Shown: positions 8,548 to 15,880, numbered from the stretch's first letter. The stretch: DNA of 15,958 nt from an uncultured Prevotellaceae bacterium (GCA_902775075.1 CACYKX010000049.1:1-15958), one strand, 5' to 3'. Numbers and translations are program-made. Notes: generated from the letters alone by a model not told the origin.

Positions 8548-8664
8548 ATGAAGACAAGAGCATCATTAAAAAAGCGTACGCCAGACTGCAAGATTGTACG
8601 TCGCAAAGGTCGTTTATTCTTAATTAACAAGAAGAACCCTAAGTACAAATTGCGTCAGGGCTAA
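8548..8664 (+). CDS. rpmJ: 50S ribosomal protein L36, zinc-free (C-minus) form
   Basis: L36 is the smallest 50S protein and binds 23S rRNA near the stalk base. Reading the ATG at 8548 gives 38 residues beginning [20 protein letters not shown] and ending NPKYKLRQG, the normal size and C-terminus. Zinc-binding L36 has Cys11, Cys14, Cys27 and His33. Here these positions are Thr, Cys, Asn and Tyr, so only one ligand remains and zinc should not bind. The gene is complete, not decayed, and it closes the infA side before the 109-base gap to rpsM. Confidence 0.96.
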   Translation: MKTRASLKKRTPDCKIVRRKGRLFLINKKNPKYKLRQG

Positions 8665-8683
8665 TGTTAAATAAGCATAAAAG

Positions 8684-8715
8684 GTTAAGGAAAAAGAATA
8701 TTTTGCTTACCTTTG
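8684..8715 (+). promoter_or_regulatory. probable internal promoter for rpsM-rplQ
   Basis: TACCTTTG at 8708-8715 fits the Bacteroidota -7 consensus TAnnTTTG exactly. The expected -33 TTTG is weak: GTTA at 8684-8687, 20 bases upstream. The box lies in the 109-base rpmJ-rpsM gap, one of the longest non-coding gaps in the ribosomal block, and is followed by 58 A+T-rich bases before the rpsM ATG. It would give the alpha operon (rpsM, rpsK, rpsD, rpoA, rplQ) a separate transcript. Confidence 0.6.
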
Positions 8716-8773
8716 CATGCTTTTTAGCTTGTTATCAATTTTTTATTTTGATTTTATCAATTAAATTTTACCA

Positions 8774-9154
8774 ATGGCAATAAGAATTGTTGGAGTAGAT
8801 TTGCCCCAGAATAAGCGTGGCGAAATCGCATTGACCTACATTTATGGTATAGGTCGAAGTAGTTCAGCAAAGATATTGGACAAAGCAGGTGTCGATCGTG
8901 ACCTCAAGGTTAGCGAATGGAGTGATGATCAGGCAGCCAAGATTCGTACAATCATCGGAGCTGAATTCAAAGTAGAAGGTGATCTCCGTTCAGAGATCCA
9001 GTTGAATATCAAGCGACTGATGGATATTGGTTGCTATCGTGGAGTTCGTCATCGTCACGGTCTTCCTGTACGCGGACAGAGCACTAAGAACAACGCTCGT
9101 ACCCGCAAAGGTAAGAAGAAGACTGTTGCTAATAAGAAGAAAGCCACAAAGTAA
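8774..9154 (+). CDS. rpsM: 30S ribosomal protein S13
   Basis: S13 sits at the top of the 30S head and contacts P-site tRNA and L5 across the subunit bridge. The 126-residue product begins [20 protein letters not shown]. It has the helix-two-turn-helix-like [18 protein letters not shown] and the arginine-rich C-terminal arm [20 protein letters not shown] followed by [10 protein letters not shown]. These are diagnostic, and the length is standard. It is the first gene of the alpha operon and is preceded by a putative promoter. Confidence 0.98.
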   Translation: MAIRIVGVDLPQNKRGEIALTYIYGIGRSSSAKILDKAGVDRDLKVSEWSDDQAAKIRTIIGAEFKVEGDLRSEIQLNIKRLMDIGCYRGVRHRHGLPVRGQSTKNNARTRKGKKKTVANKKKATK

Positions 9155-9188
9155 AATAAAGTTTTAAACATTTAAAACATTTAAGAAA

Positions 9189-9578
9189 ATGGCAAAGAAA
9201 ACAGTCACTTCTAAGAAAAGAAATGTAAAGGTTGACGCAATAGGTCAGCTTCACATCCATAGTTCATTCAACAACATCATCGTATCTTTGGCTAACAGCG
9301 AGGGACAAGTTATTTCTTGGTCTTCAGCTGGTAAGATGGGTTTCCGTGGTTCTAAGAAGAACACCCCTTATGCAGCGCAGATGGCAGCCGAAGATTGTGC
9401 AAAAGTTGCATATGACTTAGGTCTTCGCAAGGTGAAGGCATACGTTAAGGGACCTGGTAACGGTCGTGAGTCTGCCATACGTGCTACTCACGGAGCAGGT
9501 ATCGAGGTAATCGAGATTATCGACGTTACACCATTACCATTCAACGGTTGTCGTCCTCCAAAGCGTCGCCGCGTATAA
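9189..9578 (+). CDS. rpsK: 30S ribosomal protein S11
   Basis: S11 lies on the 30S platform near the mRNA exit and the E site. The 129-residue product contains [40 protein letters not shown] and the C-terminal signature [20 protein letters not shown], ending [16 protein letters not shown]. The N-terminus is lysine-rich ([15 protein letters not shown]). A 34-base spacer containing two copies of AAACATTTAA-like sequence separates it from rpsM. It is a normal family member. Confidence 0.98.
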   Translation: MAKKTVTSKKRNVKVDAIGQLHIHSSFNNIIVSLANSEGQVISWSSAGKMGFRGSKKNTPYAAQMAAEDCAKVAYDLGLRKVKAYVKGPGNGRESAIRATHGAGIEVIEIIDVTPLPFNGCRPPKRRRV

Positions 9579-9611
9579 ACTGATAATTGAATTTTCTAAA
9601 TTATTAAAAGC

Positions 9612-9630
9612 GAAGGATACATTTTCCTTC
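9612..9630 (+). promoter_or_regulatory. hairpin before rpsD
   Basis: GAAGGA at 9612-9617 pairs with TCCTTC at 9625-9630 over a 7-base loop, 13 bases upstream of the rpsD ATG in a 65-base spacer. There is no T-tract suited to termination. S4 is the alpha-operon regulator in E. coli, where it binds before rpsM, so a control role here is possible but only inferred from position. Confidence 0.3.
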
Positions 9631-9643
9631 ATAAAAAAGTATT

Positions 9644-10249
9644 ATGGCAAGATATATTGGACCGAAATCTAAAATTGCCCGCCGTTTTGGTGAACCAATC
9701 TTCGGTGCGGACAAAGTTTTGTCTAGGAGAAACTTCCCTCCTGGACAGCATGGCAACAACCGCCGTCGCAAGCAGTCGGAGTATGCTGTCATGTTGGCAG
9801 AGAAGCAAAAGGCTAAGTACACATACGGTGTTCTTGAGCGCCAGTTCCGTAACATGTTCGAGAAAGCCTCTAAGTCTGAAGGCATTACAGGTGAAGTTCT
9901 GTTGCAGAACCTTGAGAGTCGCTTAGACAACGTAGTATTCCGTATGGGTATAGCACCAACACGTGCTGCTGCACGCCAGATGGTAAGCCACAAGCATATC
10001 GTTGTAGACGGTAAGGTTGTGAATATTCCTTCTTTCCACGTTAAGGCTGGAATGGTTGTTGGTGTTCGCGAAAAAGCCAAGTCGTTAGAAGTAATTGAGG
10101 CATCACTCGCTGGTTTCAACCACAGCAAATATCCATGGATAGAGTGGGATGAAGCTTCAAAGAGTGGTAAGTTCCTGCACAAGCCGGAGCGTGCCGATAT
10201 CCCTGAGAACATTAAGGAGCAGTTAATCGTTGAGTTGTACTCTAAATAA
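9644..10249 (+). CDS. rpsD: 30S ribosomal protein S4, zinc-free form
   Basis: S4 nucleates 30S assembly on the 5' domain of 16S rRNA and lines the mRNA entry channel. The 201-residue product begins [20 protein letters not shown] and has [20 protein letters not shown]. An S4 RNA-binding domain spans about residues 90-150 ([20 protein letters not shown], then [20 protein letters not shown]). There is no cysteine anywhere, so the N-terminal zinc knuckle of C-plus S4 is absent. Length is close to the usual 200-208. It is followed by rpoA after 12 bases. Confidence 0.98.
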   Translation: MARYIGPKSKIARRFGEPIFGADKVLSRRNFPPGQHGNNRRRKQSEYAVMLAEKQKAKYTYGVLERQFRNMFEKASKSEGITGEVLLQNLESRLDNVVFRMGIAPTRAAARQMVSHKHIVVDGKVVNIPSFHVKAGMVVGVREKAKSLEVIEASLAGFNHSKYPWIEWDEASKSGKFLHKPERADIPENIKEQLIVELYSK

Positions 10250-10261
10250 ATCATTAAATTA

Positions 10262-11254
10262 ATGGCGATATTAGCATTTCAAAAACCTGACAAAGTGGTA
10301 ATGTTGGAGGCAAACGACAAGTTCGGTAAATTCGAATTTCGTCCATTAGAGCCTGGCTTTGGCGTTACAATAGGTAATGCCTTGCGTCGCATTCTCCTTT
10401 CGTCGTTAGAGGGTTATGCTATCAACACCATCAAGATAGGTGGAGTTGAGCATGAATTCTCTTCAGTACCTGGCGTAAAAGAAGATGTTACCAACATTAT
10501 CCTGAACTTGAAACAAGTACGTTTCAAGCAAATAGTAGAAGAATTCGAGAACGAGAAAGTTAGTATTACAGTAGAGAATTCCACAGAATTCAAAGCAGGT
10601 GATATCAGTAAGTATCTGACTGGATTTGAAGTGTTAAACCCTGATTTGGTGATTTGTCATTTAGATGTCAAGGCTTCAATGCAGATAGATCTTACTATTA
10701 ACAAGGGTCGTGGTTGGGTCGTTGCTGACGAAAACCGCCAGTTCTGCACTGATGTTAACGTAATTCCAATCGATTCTGTCTACACCCCTATCTGTAACGT
10801 ACGCTACTCTGTAGAGCCTTTCCGTGTCGAGCAGAAGACCGACTACGAGAAGCTCGTCATTGAAGTGTCTACAGATGGTTCCATTCATCCAAAGGATGCG
10901 CTGAAGGAAGCTGCAAAGATACTCATCTATCATTTCATGCTTTTCAGCGATGAGAAGATTACACTCGAAAATCCTGATATCGACAACAATCAGGAGTTCG
11001 ACGAGGAAGTGCTGCACATGCGCCAGTTGCTCAAGACTAAACTCATCGACATGAACCTCTCCGTTCGTGCTCTCAACTGTCTTAAGGCAGCCGACGTGGA
11101 AACACTGGGCGACCTCGTACAGTACAACAAGACCGATCTCCTCAAGTTCCGCAACTTTGGAAAGAAATCGCTTTCAGAGCTTGATGATTTGCTCGAAGGT
11201 CTGAATCTGTCGTTTGGAACTGATATAACAAAGTATAAACTCGACAAGGAATAA
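10262..11254 (+). CDS. rpoA: DNA-directed RNA polymerase subunit alpha
   Basis: Alpha dimerises to start RNA polymerase assembly and its C-terminal domain contacts UP elements and activators. The 330-residue product has an N-terminal domain (about 1-230) with the dimerisation/assembly motif [20 protein letters not shown]. An acidic linker follows (about 235-252), then a C-terminal domain (about 255-320) with [20 protein letters not shown] and [16 protein letters not shown]. Arg269 occupies the place of the DNA-contacting Arg265 of E. coli, so UP-element recognition is probably retained. Its place between rpsD and rplQ is canonical. Confidence 0.98.
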   Translation: MAILAFQKPDKVVMLEANDKFGKFEFRPLEPGFGVTIGNALRRILLSSLEGYAINTIKIGGVEHEFSSVPGVKEDVTNIILNLKQVRFKQIVEEFENEKVSITVENSTEFKAGDISKYLTGFEVLNPDLVICHLDVKASMQIDLTINKGRGWVVADENRQFCTDVNVIPIDSVYTPICNVRYSVEPFRVEQKTDYEKLVIEVSTDGSIHPKDALKEAAKILIYHFMLFSDEKITLENPDIDNNQEFDEEVLHMRQLLKTKLIDMNLSVRALNCLKAADVETLGDLVQYNKTDLLKFRNFGKKSLSELDDLLEGLNLSFGTDITKYKLDKE

Positions 11255-11291
11255 AAGTTAGAAACACTTGTCGCAAAAACAGTAAACAATA

Positions 11292-11777
11292 ATGAGACAT
11301 AATAAAAAATTCAACCATCTGAGTCGTACTGCATCTCACCGTCATGCTATGTTGGCTAACATGGCTATCTCGCTGATTATGCACAAAAGAATCACTACGA
11401 CTCTCGCAAAGGCTAAGGCCTTGAAAAAGTATGTAGAGCCACTGATAACACGCTCGAAGGAAGACACAACAAACTCTCGTCGCGTTGTTTTCAGCTATCT
11501 TCAGAACAAGTATGCAGTTAAGGAACTCTTCAGCACTGTTGCAGAGAAAGTTGGCGACCGTCCAGGAGGATACACACGTATCATCAAGCTCGGTTTCCGC
11601 GAGGGCGATGCTGCACAGATTTGCTTCATAGAGCTTGTTGACTTCGACGAGAACATGGCTAAGACAAAGACAGCCAAGAAGACACGTCGTAGCCGCCGTT
11701 CTTCAGCAAAGACAGCTGCGCCGGCAGAGGCTGCAGCACCTGCTGAAGCACAGGCAGAAGAAAAAGCGGCTGAATAA
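11292..11777 (+). CDS. rplQ: 50S ribosomal protein L17 with Lys/Ala-rich tail
   Basis: L17 lies near the exit tunnel on the solvent face of the 50S subunit. The first roughly 120 residues match the family: [20 protein letters not shown], then [20 protein letters not shown] and [21 protein letters not shown] low-complexity extension follows (about 121-161), first basic ([17 protein letters not shown]), then alanine/proline/glutamate-rich to the end. E. coli L17 is 127 residues; such tails are common in Bacteroidota as I recall. It is the last gene of the alpha operon and is followed by an intrinsic terminator. Confidence 0.98.
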   Translation: MRHNKKFNHLSRTASHRHAMLANMAISLIMHKRITTTLAKAKALKKYVEPLITRSKEDTTNSRRVVFSYLQNKYAVKELFSTVAEKVGDRPGGYTRIIKLGFREGDAAQICFIELVDFDENMAKTKTAKKTRRSRRSSAKTAAPAEAAAPAEAQAEEKAAE

Positions 11778-11800
11778 TTTTTATTACGCAAATAGTAAGG

Positions 11801-11834
11801 TGGGGCAGATGCATGTTGCATTTGCCCCATTTTT
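11801..11834 (+). terminator. intrinsic terminator of the ribosomal operon
   Basis: The arm TGGGGCAGATGCA (11801-11813) pairs with TGCATTTGCCCCA (11817-11829) in a 13-bp stem with one G-T wobble and a 3-base loop, followed directly by TTTTT. It lies 24 bases after the rplQ stop. The opposite strand has no T-run, so it terminates in the + direction only. Confidence 0.92.
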
Positions 11835-11900
11835 GTTTGCTTTCGTCCACGTTATAGTCATCCCGTATGGCAGCTGCCGTAAATAATTATTGTTTAAAGA

Positions 11901-11932
11901 CTTGTATAATAAACAGCAATTTCTTAATTTTG
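11901..11932 (+). promoter_or_regulatory. malQ: probable malQ promoter
   Basis: TAATTTTG at 11925-11932 matches TAnnTTTG. CTTG at 11901-11904 is a 3-of-4 match to the -33 TTTG, with a 20-base spacer. It is downstream of the rplQ terminator and only 24 bases before the chosen malQ ATG, implying a short leader. Confidence 0.6.
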
Positions 11933-11956
11933 TAATATAATTTGTTATATACGCAG

Positions 11957-14440
11957 ATGACGATACGCTTAACTATACACTATAAAACGACTTTTGGCGA
12001 GCAGCTGGTAGTTGTGTTTGCCAACACCGATGTATCCAACTATACTCCTGACACCGCCAGTGCCGAGAATTCTGACAGTACTTCAGAGCCTGGCAGTGGC
12101 AATACGAGACGCGTGCCAATGCATACTGCCGATGGTGATACGTGGACATGCTGCATCGACCGCGACTCGTTGCCGGATGGTTTTCAGTCAGAATACTATT
12201 ATGCAGTCTGCCGCAACGGCATCGATGTGCGCAGTGAGCGCGTGCGTTGCCGGCGCAGCATGCTCCATCTGCAGCATGCTCAGGGCAGTGTTGCCATTTA
12301 TGATAGTTGGATTGATGCGCTGGCATTAGCCGTTCCTGTCGACCTTTTCTTACGTAAGAGTGCTGCCCATTCATCCATCGGGACTAAACCGGCAGACGCC
12401 ACAGAGGCAACGGTCGGCACCGACAGTGCCGTCAATAGTGGCTGTATGCGTTTCCAGATGCGCACAGACGCGCTACTTGCCTACGAGCATCCTGCCGTTG
12501 TTGGCAGTTGCAAGGCGTTGGGACAGTGGCGTGCCGACAAGTCGCTGCCCATGCAGATTGCCGACAGTGGACTGTGGATTGTCGACATCCCCATTGACAG
12601 TCTGCCCCTGCAGTTCGAGTTTAAGTTCGTCGTTTTGCGCAAGGATAGCCCGAAAGATATCGTCTGGGAGACAGGCGACAACCGCACAGTAGACATAAGC
12701 AGTGCTGCTGCCGTCGATACTGTTGTCGTCGACGGCGGAGTATCTCACTTCTGCAAGTCCCGTCCGCGCTATGCCGGTACGCTCGTGCCGCTGTTCTCTC
12801 TTCGTTCTGAGGGCAGCTTTGGCATTGGCGACTTCGGCGATTTGCGGCTCATGGCAGACTGGCTTGCGCTGTCCGGACAGCATGTTCTGCAACTCCTGCC
12901 TGTCAACGACACCACGCTGACTCACACATGGCGCGACTCCTATCCCTACAGTCCCGTGTCGGTCTTTGCCCTGCATCCTCAGTATGTCGACCTGCGACAG
13001 CTCCCCAAACTGTCCGACCGCCGTCAGCAGTCGCGTTTCGAGTCGCTACGCAAGCAGCTGAATGCGTTGCCTTCCGTCGACTATGAGCGTGTCAACGAAG
13101 CCAAAGAAGACTATCTCACGCAGCTGTATGCGCAGGAAGGACGGCAGGTGCTGCGACGTGTAGACGTCAAGCGCTTTATCGATGCCCACCGATACTGGCT
13201 TGAGCCCTATGCCGCCTACTGTTCACGCCGCGACGGCAGGAAGCATCCGAAGTCATACTACTATTACGTGCAGTACATCCTGCATGCGCAGATGAGTGCA
13301 GCCCATGCCTATGCCAATGCACGCGGCATAATGCTCAAGGGCGACATACCCATAGGTGTCAGCCGCGACGGATGCGACGTGTGGCAGCATCCCGAATACT
13401 TCAATACTGACTTTCAGACCGGTGCACCGCCCGACGACTTCGCCCGTGAAGGGCAGAACTGGGGCTTTCCAACATACAACTGGGACACCATGCTTGCCGA
13501 CGGCTGCCTGTGGTGGCGTCAGCGACTTGCCCACATGTCTCTCTTCTTCGATGCCTACCGCATAGACCACGTGCTCGGCTTCTTCCGTATCTGGGAGATA
13601 CCTGTCTCAGAGGCGAGCGGACTGAAGGGACAGTTTGCCCCTGCGCTGGCATTCACGGCAGCAGAGGCAGCGCGTCGCGGATGCAATGTCGGCGAGACGC
13701 AACTCTTTCAGGCTGACCACCGCAATGCCGCACTCTTCCATCCCAACATCTACGGCAGGCAGACAAAAGCCTATGCCGACCTTACGGCAGGGCAGAAAGC
13801 AGCATACGACAGTCTAAGCGACGATTTCTTCTACCATCGCAACACATTCTTCTGGCGCAACGAGGCAATGCGCAAGCTGCCTGCCATAGTCGACAGCACC
13901 GACATGCTGCCATGTGCCGAAGACTTAGGCATGGTGCCCGAGTGTGTGGCGCAGGTGCTCGACGAACTCGGCATACTGAGTCTCGAAGTAGAATTCATGC
14001 CTAAGACCAGTGGCAGGCAGTTCGCCGACGTGTCGGCATATCCCTACCGCAGCGTAGCCATCATATCGTCGCACGACATGCCCACGCTGCGCGAGTGGTG
14101 GGACGAAGACCATAGCCGCAGCCAGCAATACTACGGGCAAGTGCTCCGCCACAGTGGCACAGCGCCACATCCGCTGCCGTCCGACGTAGCAGCCGAGATA
14201 GTCAGCCGCCAACTGCTTTCCCCTTCGGCTCTGTGCATACTCGCCTTGCAAGACTGGCTCGCCGTCGACAGCAGCCTGCGACGCACAGACGTGAAGGCAG
14301 AGAGAGTAAACGTACCGGCAAATCCAGACAACTACTGGCAGTATCGTATGCACATCACGATAGAACAGCTGTTGCGCGCAAGACAGCTAAACGGAAAGAT
14401 AAAGTCAATGATAGCGAAAAGATCCCACGCAGAATACTAA
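11957..14440 (+). CDS. malQ: 4-alpha-glucanotransferase (GH77) with two N-terminal CBM20 domains, DPE2-like
   Basis: The enzyme transfers alpha-1,4-glucan segments or glucose between maltose, maltodextrin or glycogen acceptors in the cytoplasm. The 827-residue product has a first CBM20-like domain (about 1-104), a second (about 163-255, with VVGSCKALGQWRADKSLPM) and a GH77 barrel from about 270. Catalytic residues by motif are nucleophile Asp537 (YRIDHVLGFF), acid/base Glu655 (CAEDLGMVPE) and Asp707 (SSHDMPTLREWW). The substrate-loop region DSYPYSPVSVFALHP is present. No signal peptide is seen. ATG 11957 is preferred over an in-frame TTG at 11942. Codons are much more G+C-rich than in the ribosomal genes. 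The architecture resembles plant DPE2 and known Bacteroides MalQ; the exact acceptor is not predictable. Confidence 0.93.
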   Translation: MTIRLTIHYKTTFGEQLVVVFANTDVSNYTPDTASAENSDSTSEPGSGNTRRVPMHTADGDTWTCCIDRDSLPDGFQSEYYYAVCRNGIDVRSERVRCRRSMLHLQHAQGSVAIYDSWIDALALAVPVDLFLRKSAAHSSIGTKPADATEATVGTDSAVNSGCMRFQMRTDALLAYEHPAVVGSCKALGQWRADKSLPMQIADSGLWIVDIPIDSLPLQFEFKFVVLRKDSPKDIVWETGDNRTVDISSAAAVDTVVVDGGVSHFCKSRPRYAGTLVPLFSLRSEGSFGIGDFGDLRLMADWLALSGQHVLQLLPVNDTTLTHTWRDSYPYSPVSVFALHPQYVDLRQLPKLSDRRQQSRFESLRKQLNALPSVDYERVNEAKEDYLTQLYAQEGRQVLRRVDVKRFIDAHRYWLEPYAAYCSRRDGRKHPKSYYYYVQYILHAQMSAAHAYANARGIMLKGDIPIGVSRDGCDVWQHPEYFNTDFQTGAPPDDFAREGQNWGFPTYNWDTMLADGCLWWRQRLAHMSLFFDAYRIDHVLGFFRIWEIPVSEASGLKGQFAPALAFTAAEAARRGCNVGETQLFQADHRNAALFHPNIYGRQTKAYADLTAGQKAAYDSLSDDFFYHRNTFFWRNEAMRKLPAIVDSTDMLPCAEDLGMVPECVAQVLDELGILSLEVEFMPKTSGRQFADVSAYPYRSVAIISSHDMPTLREWWDEDHSRSQQYYGQVLRHSGTAPHPLPSDVAAEIVSRQLLSPSALCILALQDWLAVDSSLRRTDVKAERVNVPANPDNYWQYRMHITIEQLLRARQLNGKIKSMIAKRSHAEY

Positions 14441-14471
14441 AGTCCTCCTTCACGCAGGTACAGTTAAGCCT

Positions 14472-14538
14472 CCGTCCCCGTCCCCTTAAGGTTAGCGTTC
14501 CCGTCAATATTTCCCGTTCCCGTTATCGTTCCCGTTAT
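14472..14538. repeat. hexamer-like low-complexity tract
   Basis: Repeated CCGTCC, CGTTCC and CGTTAT hexamers run through this stretch. The clearest part is a perfect 12-bp tandem duplication, CGTTCCCGTTAT at 14515-14526 and again at 14527-14538. CCGTCC is duplicated at 14472-14483. The units are not in one continuous register. Confidence 0.7.
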
Positions 14539-14689
14539 CATCTCCCTGCAAAAACCGTGCCAAAGTGTTCGCGCCTTCCCTGACGACCCCGAAAATTATG
14601 AAAACTTTTGACAGAGAAAAACTCTCCAAATAGAATTTTTTTACTCTCTGAAACCGCAAAAATCTGTTAATTTCCGAGTCGGCGATAAC

Positions 14690-14717
14690 TGTTAAAATTG
14701 TCAAAGAGTATCTTTGA
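14690..14717. repeat. left arm of 28-bp inverted repeat
   Basis: The arm begins TGTTAAAATTGTCAAAGAGT and is the reverse complement of 14811-14838 with a single mismatch (14712 against 14816); the outer 22 bp are perfect. It also contains its own hairpin, GTCAAAGA-GTA-TCTTTGAC, at 14700-14718. Confidence 0.9.
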
Positions 14718-14746
14718 CGCGCCTATTTCTTCATTTTCGCCCTGCA

Positions 14747-14834
14747 AAACACTATGCCCTATACCCCCAAACACTATGTCTGACCGCCTCAAACAGTGTG
14801 TTTGACAATCTCAAACATACTCTTTGACAATTTT
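14747..14834. repeat. four degenerate 22-bp tandem units
   Basis: Units start at 14747, 14769, 14791 and 14813, each 22 bases long and each beginning AAACA. Units 1 and 2 share AAACACTATG; units 3 and 4 share TTTGACAAT at the same offset. Unit 4 overlaps the right arm of the inverted repeat. There are no unique spacers, so this is not CRISPR. Confidence 0.75.
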
Positions 14835-14838
14835 AACA
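14811..14838. repeat. right arm of 28-bp inverted repeat
   Basis: The arm ends TACTCTTTGACAATTTTAAC then A, and pairs with 14690-14717 across a 93-base loop that contains most of the 22-bp array. Confidence 0.9.
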
Positions 14839-15054
14839 CTTCTCTTTCGCGCACAAAATCGCCATACTTCACGCTATAATTCTGACCCTCAGACAATTAC
14901 GACAACATTCAAAATACTGCCATATTTTGCCCCTCAGATTTCGGAAACGACTTTCGCGGGCACTCACGCGACAGTAAACGACCCCAAAATTGATTAGCCC
15001 TTTTTCTTTAAGACGAAGCGGCGGGGTAGCCCGTAAGAAATAATTGACAGAAAG

Positions 15055-15086
15055 TTTTCCCGTATAATTTTAAATATGTATCTTTG
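15055..15086 (+). promoter_or_regulatory. probable promoter of the membrane-protein gene
   Basis: TATCTTTG at 15079-15086 matches TAnnTTTG exactly; TTTT at 15055-15058 is a 3-of-4 match to the -33 TTTG with a 20-base spacer. It lies 64 bases before the chosen ATG. Confidence 0.6.
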
Positions 15087-15150
15087 CAATGTGATTGGAT
15101 ATACTATGTAAAAAAGGAATAAACGAATTAGTTTTTAATTGAAGAAGTTT

Positions 15151-15678
15151 ATGACAAGATATTCTAAGGAGAGGCTAGTAAAGTATATTTGTATGATAAT
15201 ATATGGATGGAGAATGTGCTTTAAAGTTCTATCTCTCCCTCTTTTAATTATATTCTTATTCCTTTTAACTCTATTCTCAAGGAGATTTAGACAAGAAGAG
15301 GATATAAAAGCTCATGTAAAATATTATTGTTTGCAAGAAGATGGGACAGATTTGATGGGTATTAATACTGCAGAATATATATTTTTTATCTGTGCTTTTA
15401 TCATTATAATTGTTATTGCGGGGAAGATAATGAATACTTTTTCGATATTATCAAATAGATTCCTGTCTTTTGCAGTTATAGTAGGCATCAGTTCAATTTA
15501 TGGTTGGTATGAATTTAAGTTAGAGAATATACTTACAAAAAATGGAGTCGAGCGTTATTTTGAAGAATTTTCCGAGAAACCGTTTAAATGGCAAATGAAG
15601 TGCATGTCATTCGCATTGTTGTTTTTTATATTTGAGGCAGCAGCCGTATTTATTTTTTTGTTATTTTATACTTCCTGA
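15151..15678 (+). CDS. hypothetical multi-pass membrane protein
   Basis: I do not recognise this family. The 175-residue product has a basic N-terminus and about four hydrophobic segments, near residues 24-43, 76-95, 102-120 and 152-173. A charged loop (about 44-72) contains RRFRQEEDIKAHVKYY, and a second (about 121-150) contains KNGVERYFEEFSEKPFKW. No catalytic motif or signal-peptidase site is evident. ATG 15151 is chosen over an in-frame TTG at 15139. Its codons are very A+T-rich, strikingly unlike malQ, which may mean a recently acquired or weakly expressed gene. It stands alone between a non-coding region and a probable rRNA promoter. An upstream TAnnTTTG box and an uninterrupted hydrophobic pattern support that it is a real gene. 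Confidence 0.65.
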   Translation: MTRYSKERLVKYICMIIYGWRMCFKVLSLPLLIIFLFLLTLFSRRFRQEEDIKAHVKYYCLQEDGTDLMGINTAEYIFFICAFIIIIVIAGKIMNTFSILSNRFLSFAVIVGISSIYGWYEFKLENILTKNGVERYFEEFSEKPFKWQMKCMSFALLFFIFEAAAVFIFLLFYTS

Positions 15679-15762
15679 GTAAAGAAACTAATATTGATGT
15701 TATGAAAAAACCAGCAATTATGCCTCAAATACATCAAAAATTCCCATTCTTCCGTCCTTTAA

Positions 15763-15781
15763 TGTTAAATCTTTGTTAAAT
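15763..15781. repeat. direct repeat TGTTAAAT upstream of the rRNA-type promoter
   Basis: TGTTAAAT occurs at 15763-15770 and 15774-15781, 11 bases apart, about 23 bases before the -33 box. It is A+T-rich and helically phased, so an UP-like element or regulator site is possible. Confidence 0.4.
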
Positions 15782-15803
15782 TCCGAATTTTTCGTTGTAA
15801 ATA

Positions 15804-15835
15804 TTTGCTTGTTTGGTTTTTAGTGTGTACTTTTG
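15804..15835 (+). promoter_or_regulatory. strong Bacteroidota promoter, probably of an rRNA operon
   Basis: TTTG at 15804-15807 and TACTTTTG at 15828-15835 match both consensus boxes exactly with a 20-base spacer, the best promoter in the window. No coding sequence follows, and a leader hairpin and boxA-like element lie downstream, which points to a stable-RNA operon. Confidence 0.8.
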
Positions 15836-15845
15836 CATCCGCTTT

Positions 15846-15864
15846 CGCCCATAAACGTTGGGCG
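15846..15864 (+). other. leader hairpin
   Basis: CGCCC (15846-15850) pairs with GGGCG (15860-15864) over a 9-base loop, just after the expected transcription start. No T-tract follows, so it is not a terminator. It may be part of rRNA leader folding. Confidence 0.45.
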
Positions 15865-15880
15865 TGGCAATAATAGAAGA

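Larger units (their letters stand above)
14441..15150. other. non-coding region of about 710 bases
   Basis: No credible coding sequence is seen on either strand between malQ and the membrane-protein gene. The region holds, in order: a hexamer-like CGTTCC/CGTTAT tract, a weak hairpin with a T-run (CAGAGA at 14612 with TCTCTG at 14645), a 28-bp inverted repeat enclosing a 22-bp tandem array, a short palindrome TCTGA-CCC-TCAGA at 14881-14893, an unexplained G+C-rich block at about 15011-15033, and a promoter at 15055-15086. No convincing malQ terminator was found. Confidence 0.75.

Noticed and set aside
9604..10254. 216-codon open frame on the minus strand
   Set aside because: It mirrors rpsD almost exactly; rpsD is unambiguous and this is a complementary-strand artefact.
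12473..12976. 167-codon minus-strand frame within malQ
   Set aside because: Several long alternative frames occur in malQ because of its G+C-rich codons; the malQ frame has intact catalytic motifs throughout.
14504..14704. 66-codon minus-strand frame ending in an Asn/Gly/Asp repeat
   Set aside because: Its repetitive end is simply the translated hexamer tract and the rest resembles no protein.
14747..14834. CRISPR array
   Set aside because: Units are contiguous 22-mers with no unique spacers, are poorly conserved, and no cas genes are present.
15044..15068. E. coli-type sigma70 promoter TTGACA/TATAAT
   Set aside because: The spacer is only 13 bases, too short, and the phylum uses TTTG/TAnnTTTG boxes, one of which lies just downstream.
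15768..15775. Second -7 box (AATCTTTG) for tandem rRNA promoters
   Set aside because: The first base departs from the consensus and no TTTG sits at the right distance upstream.
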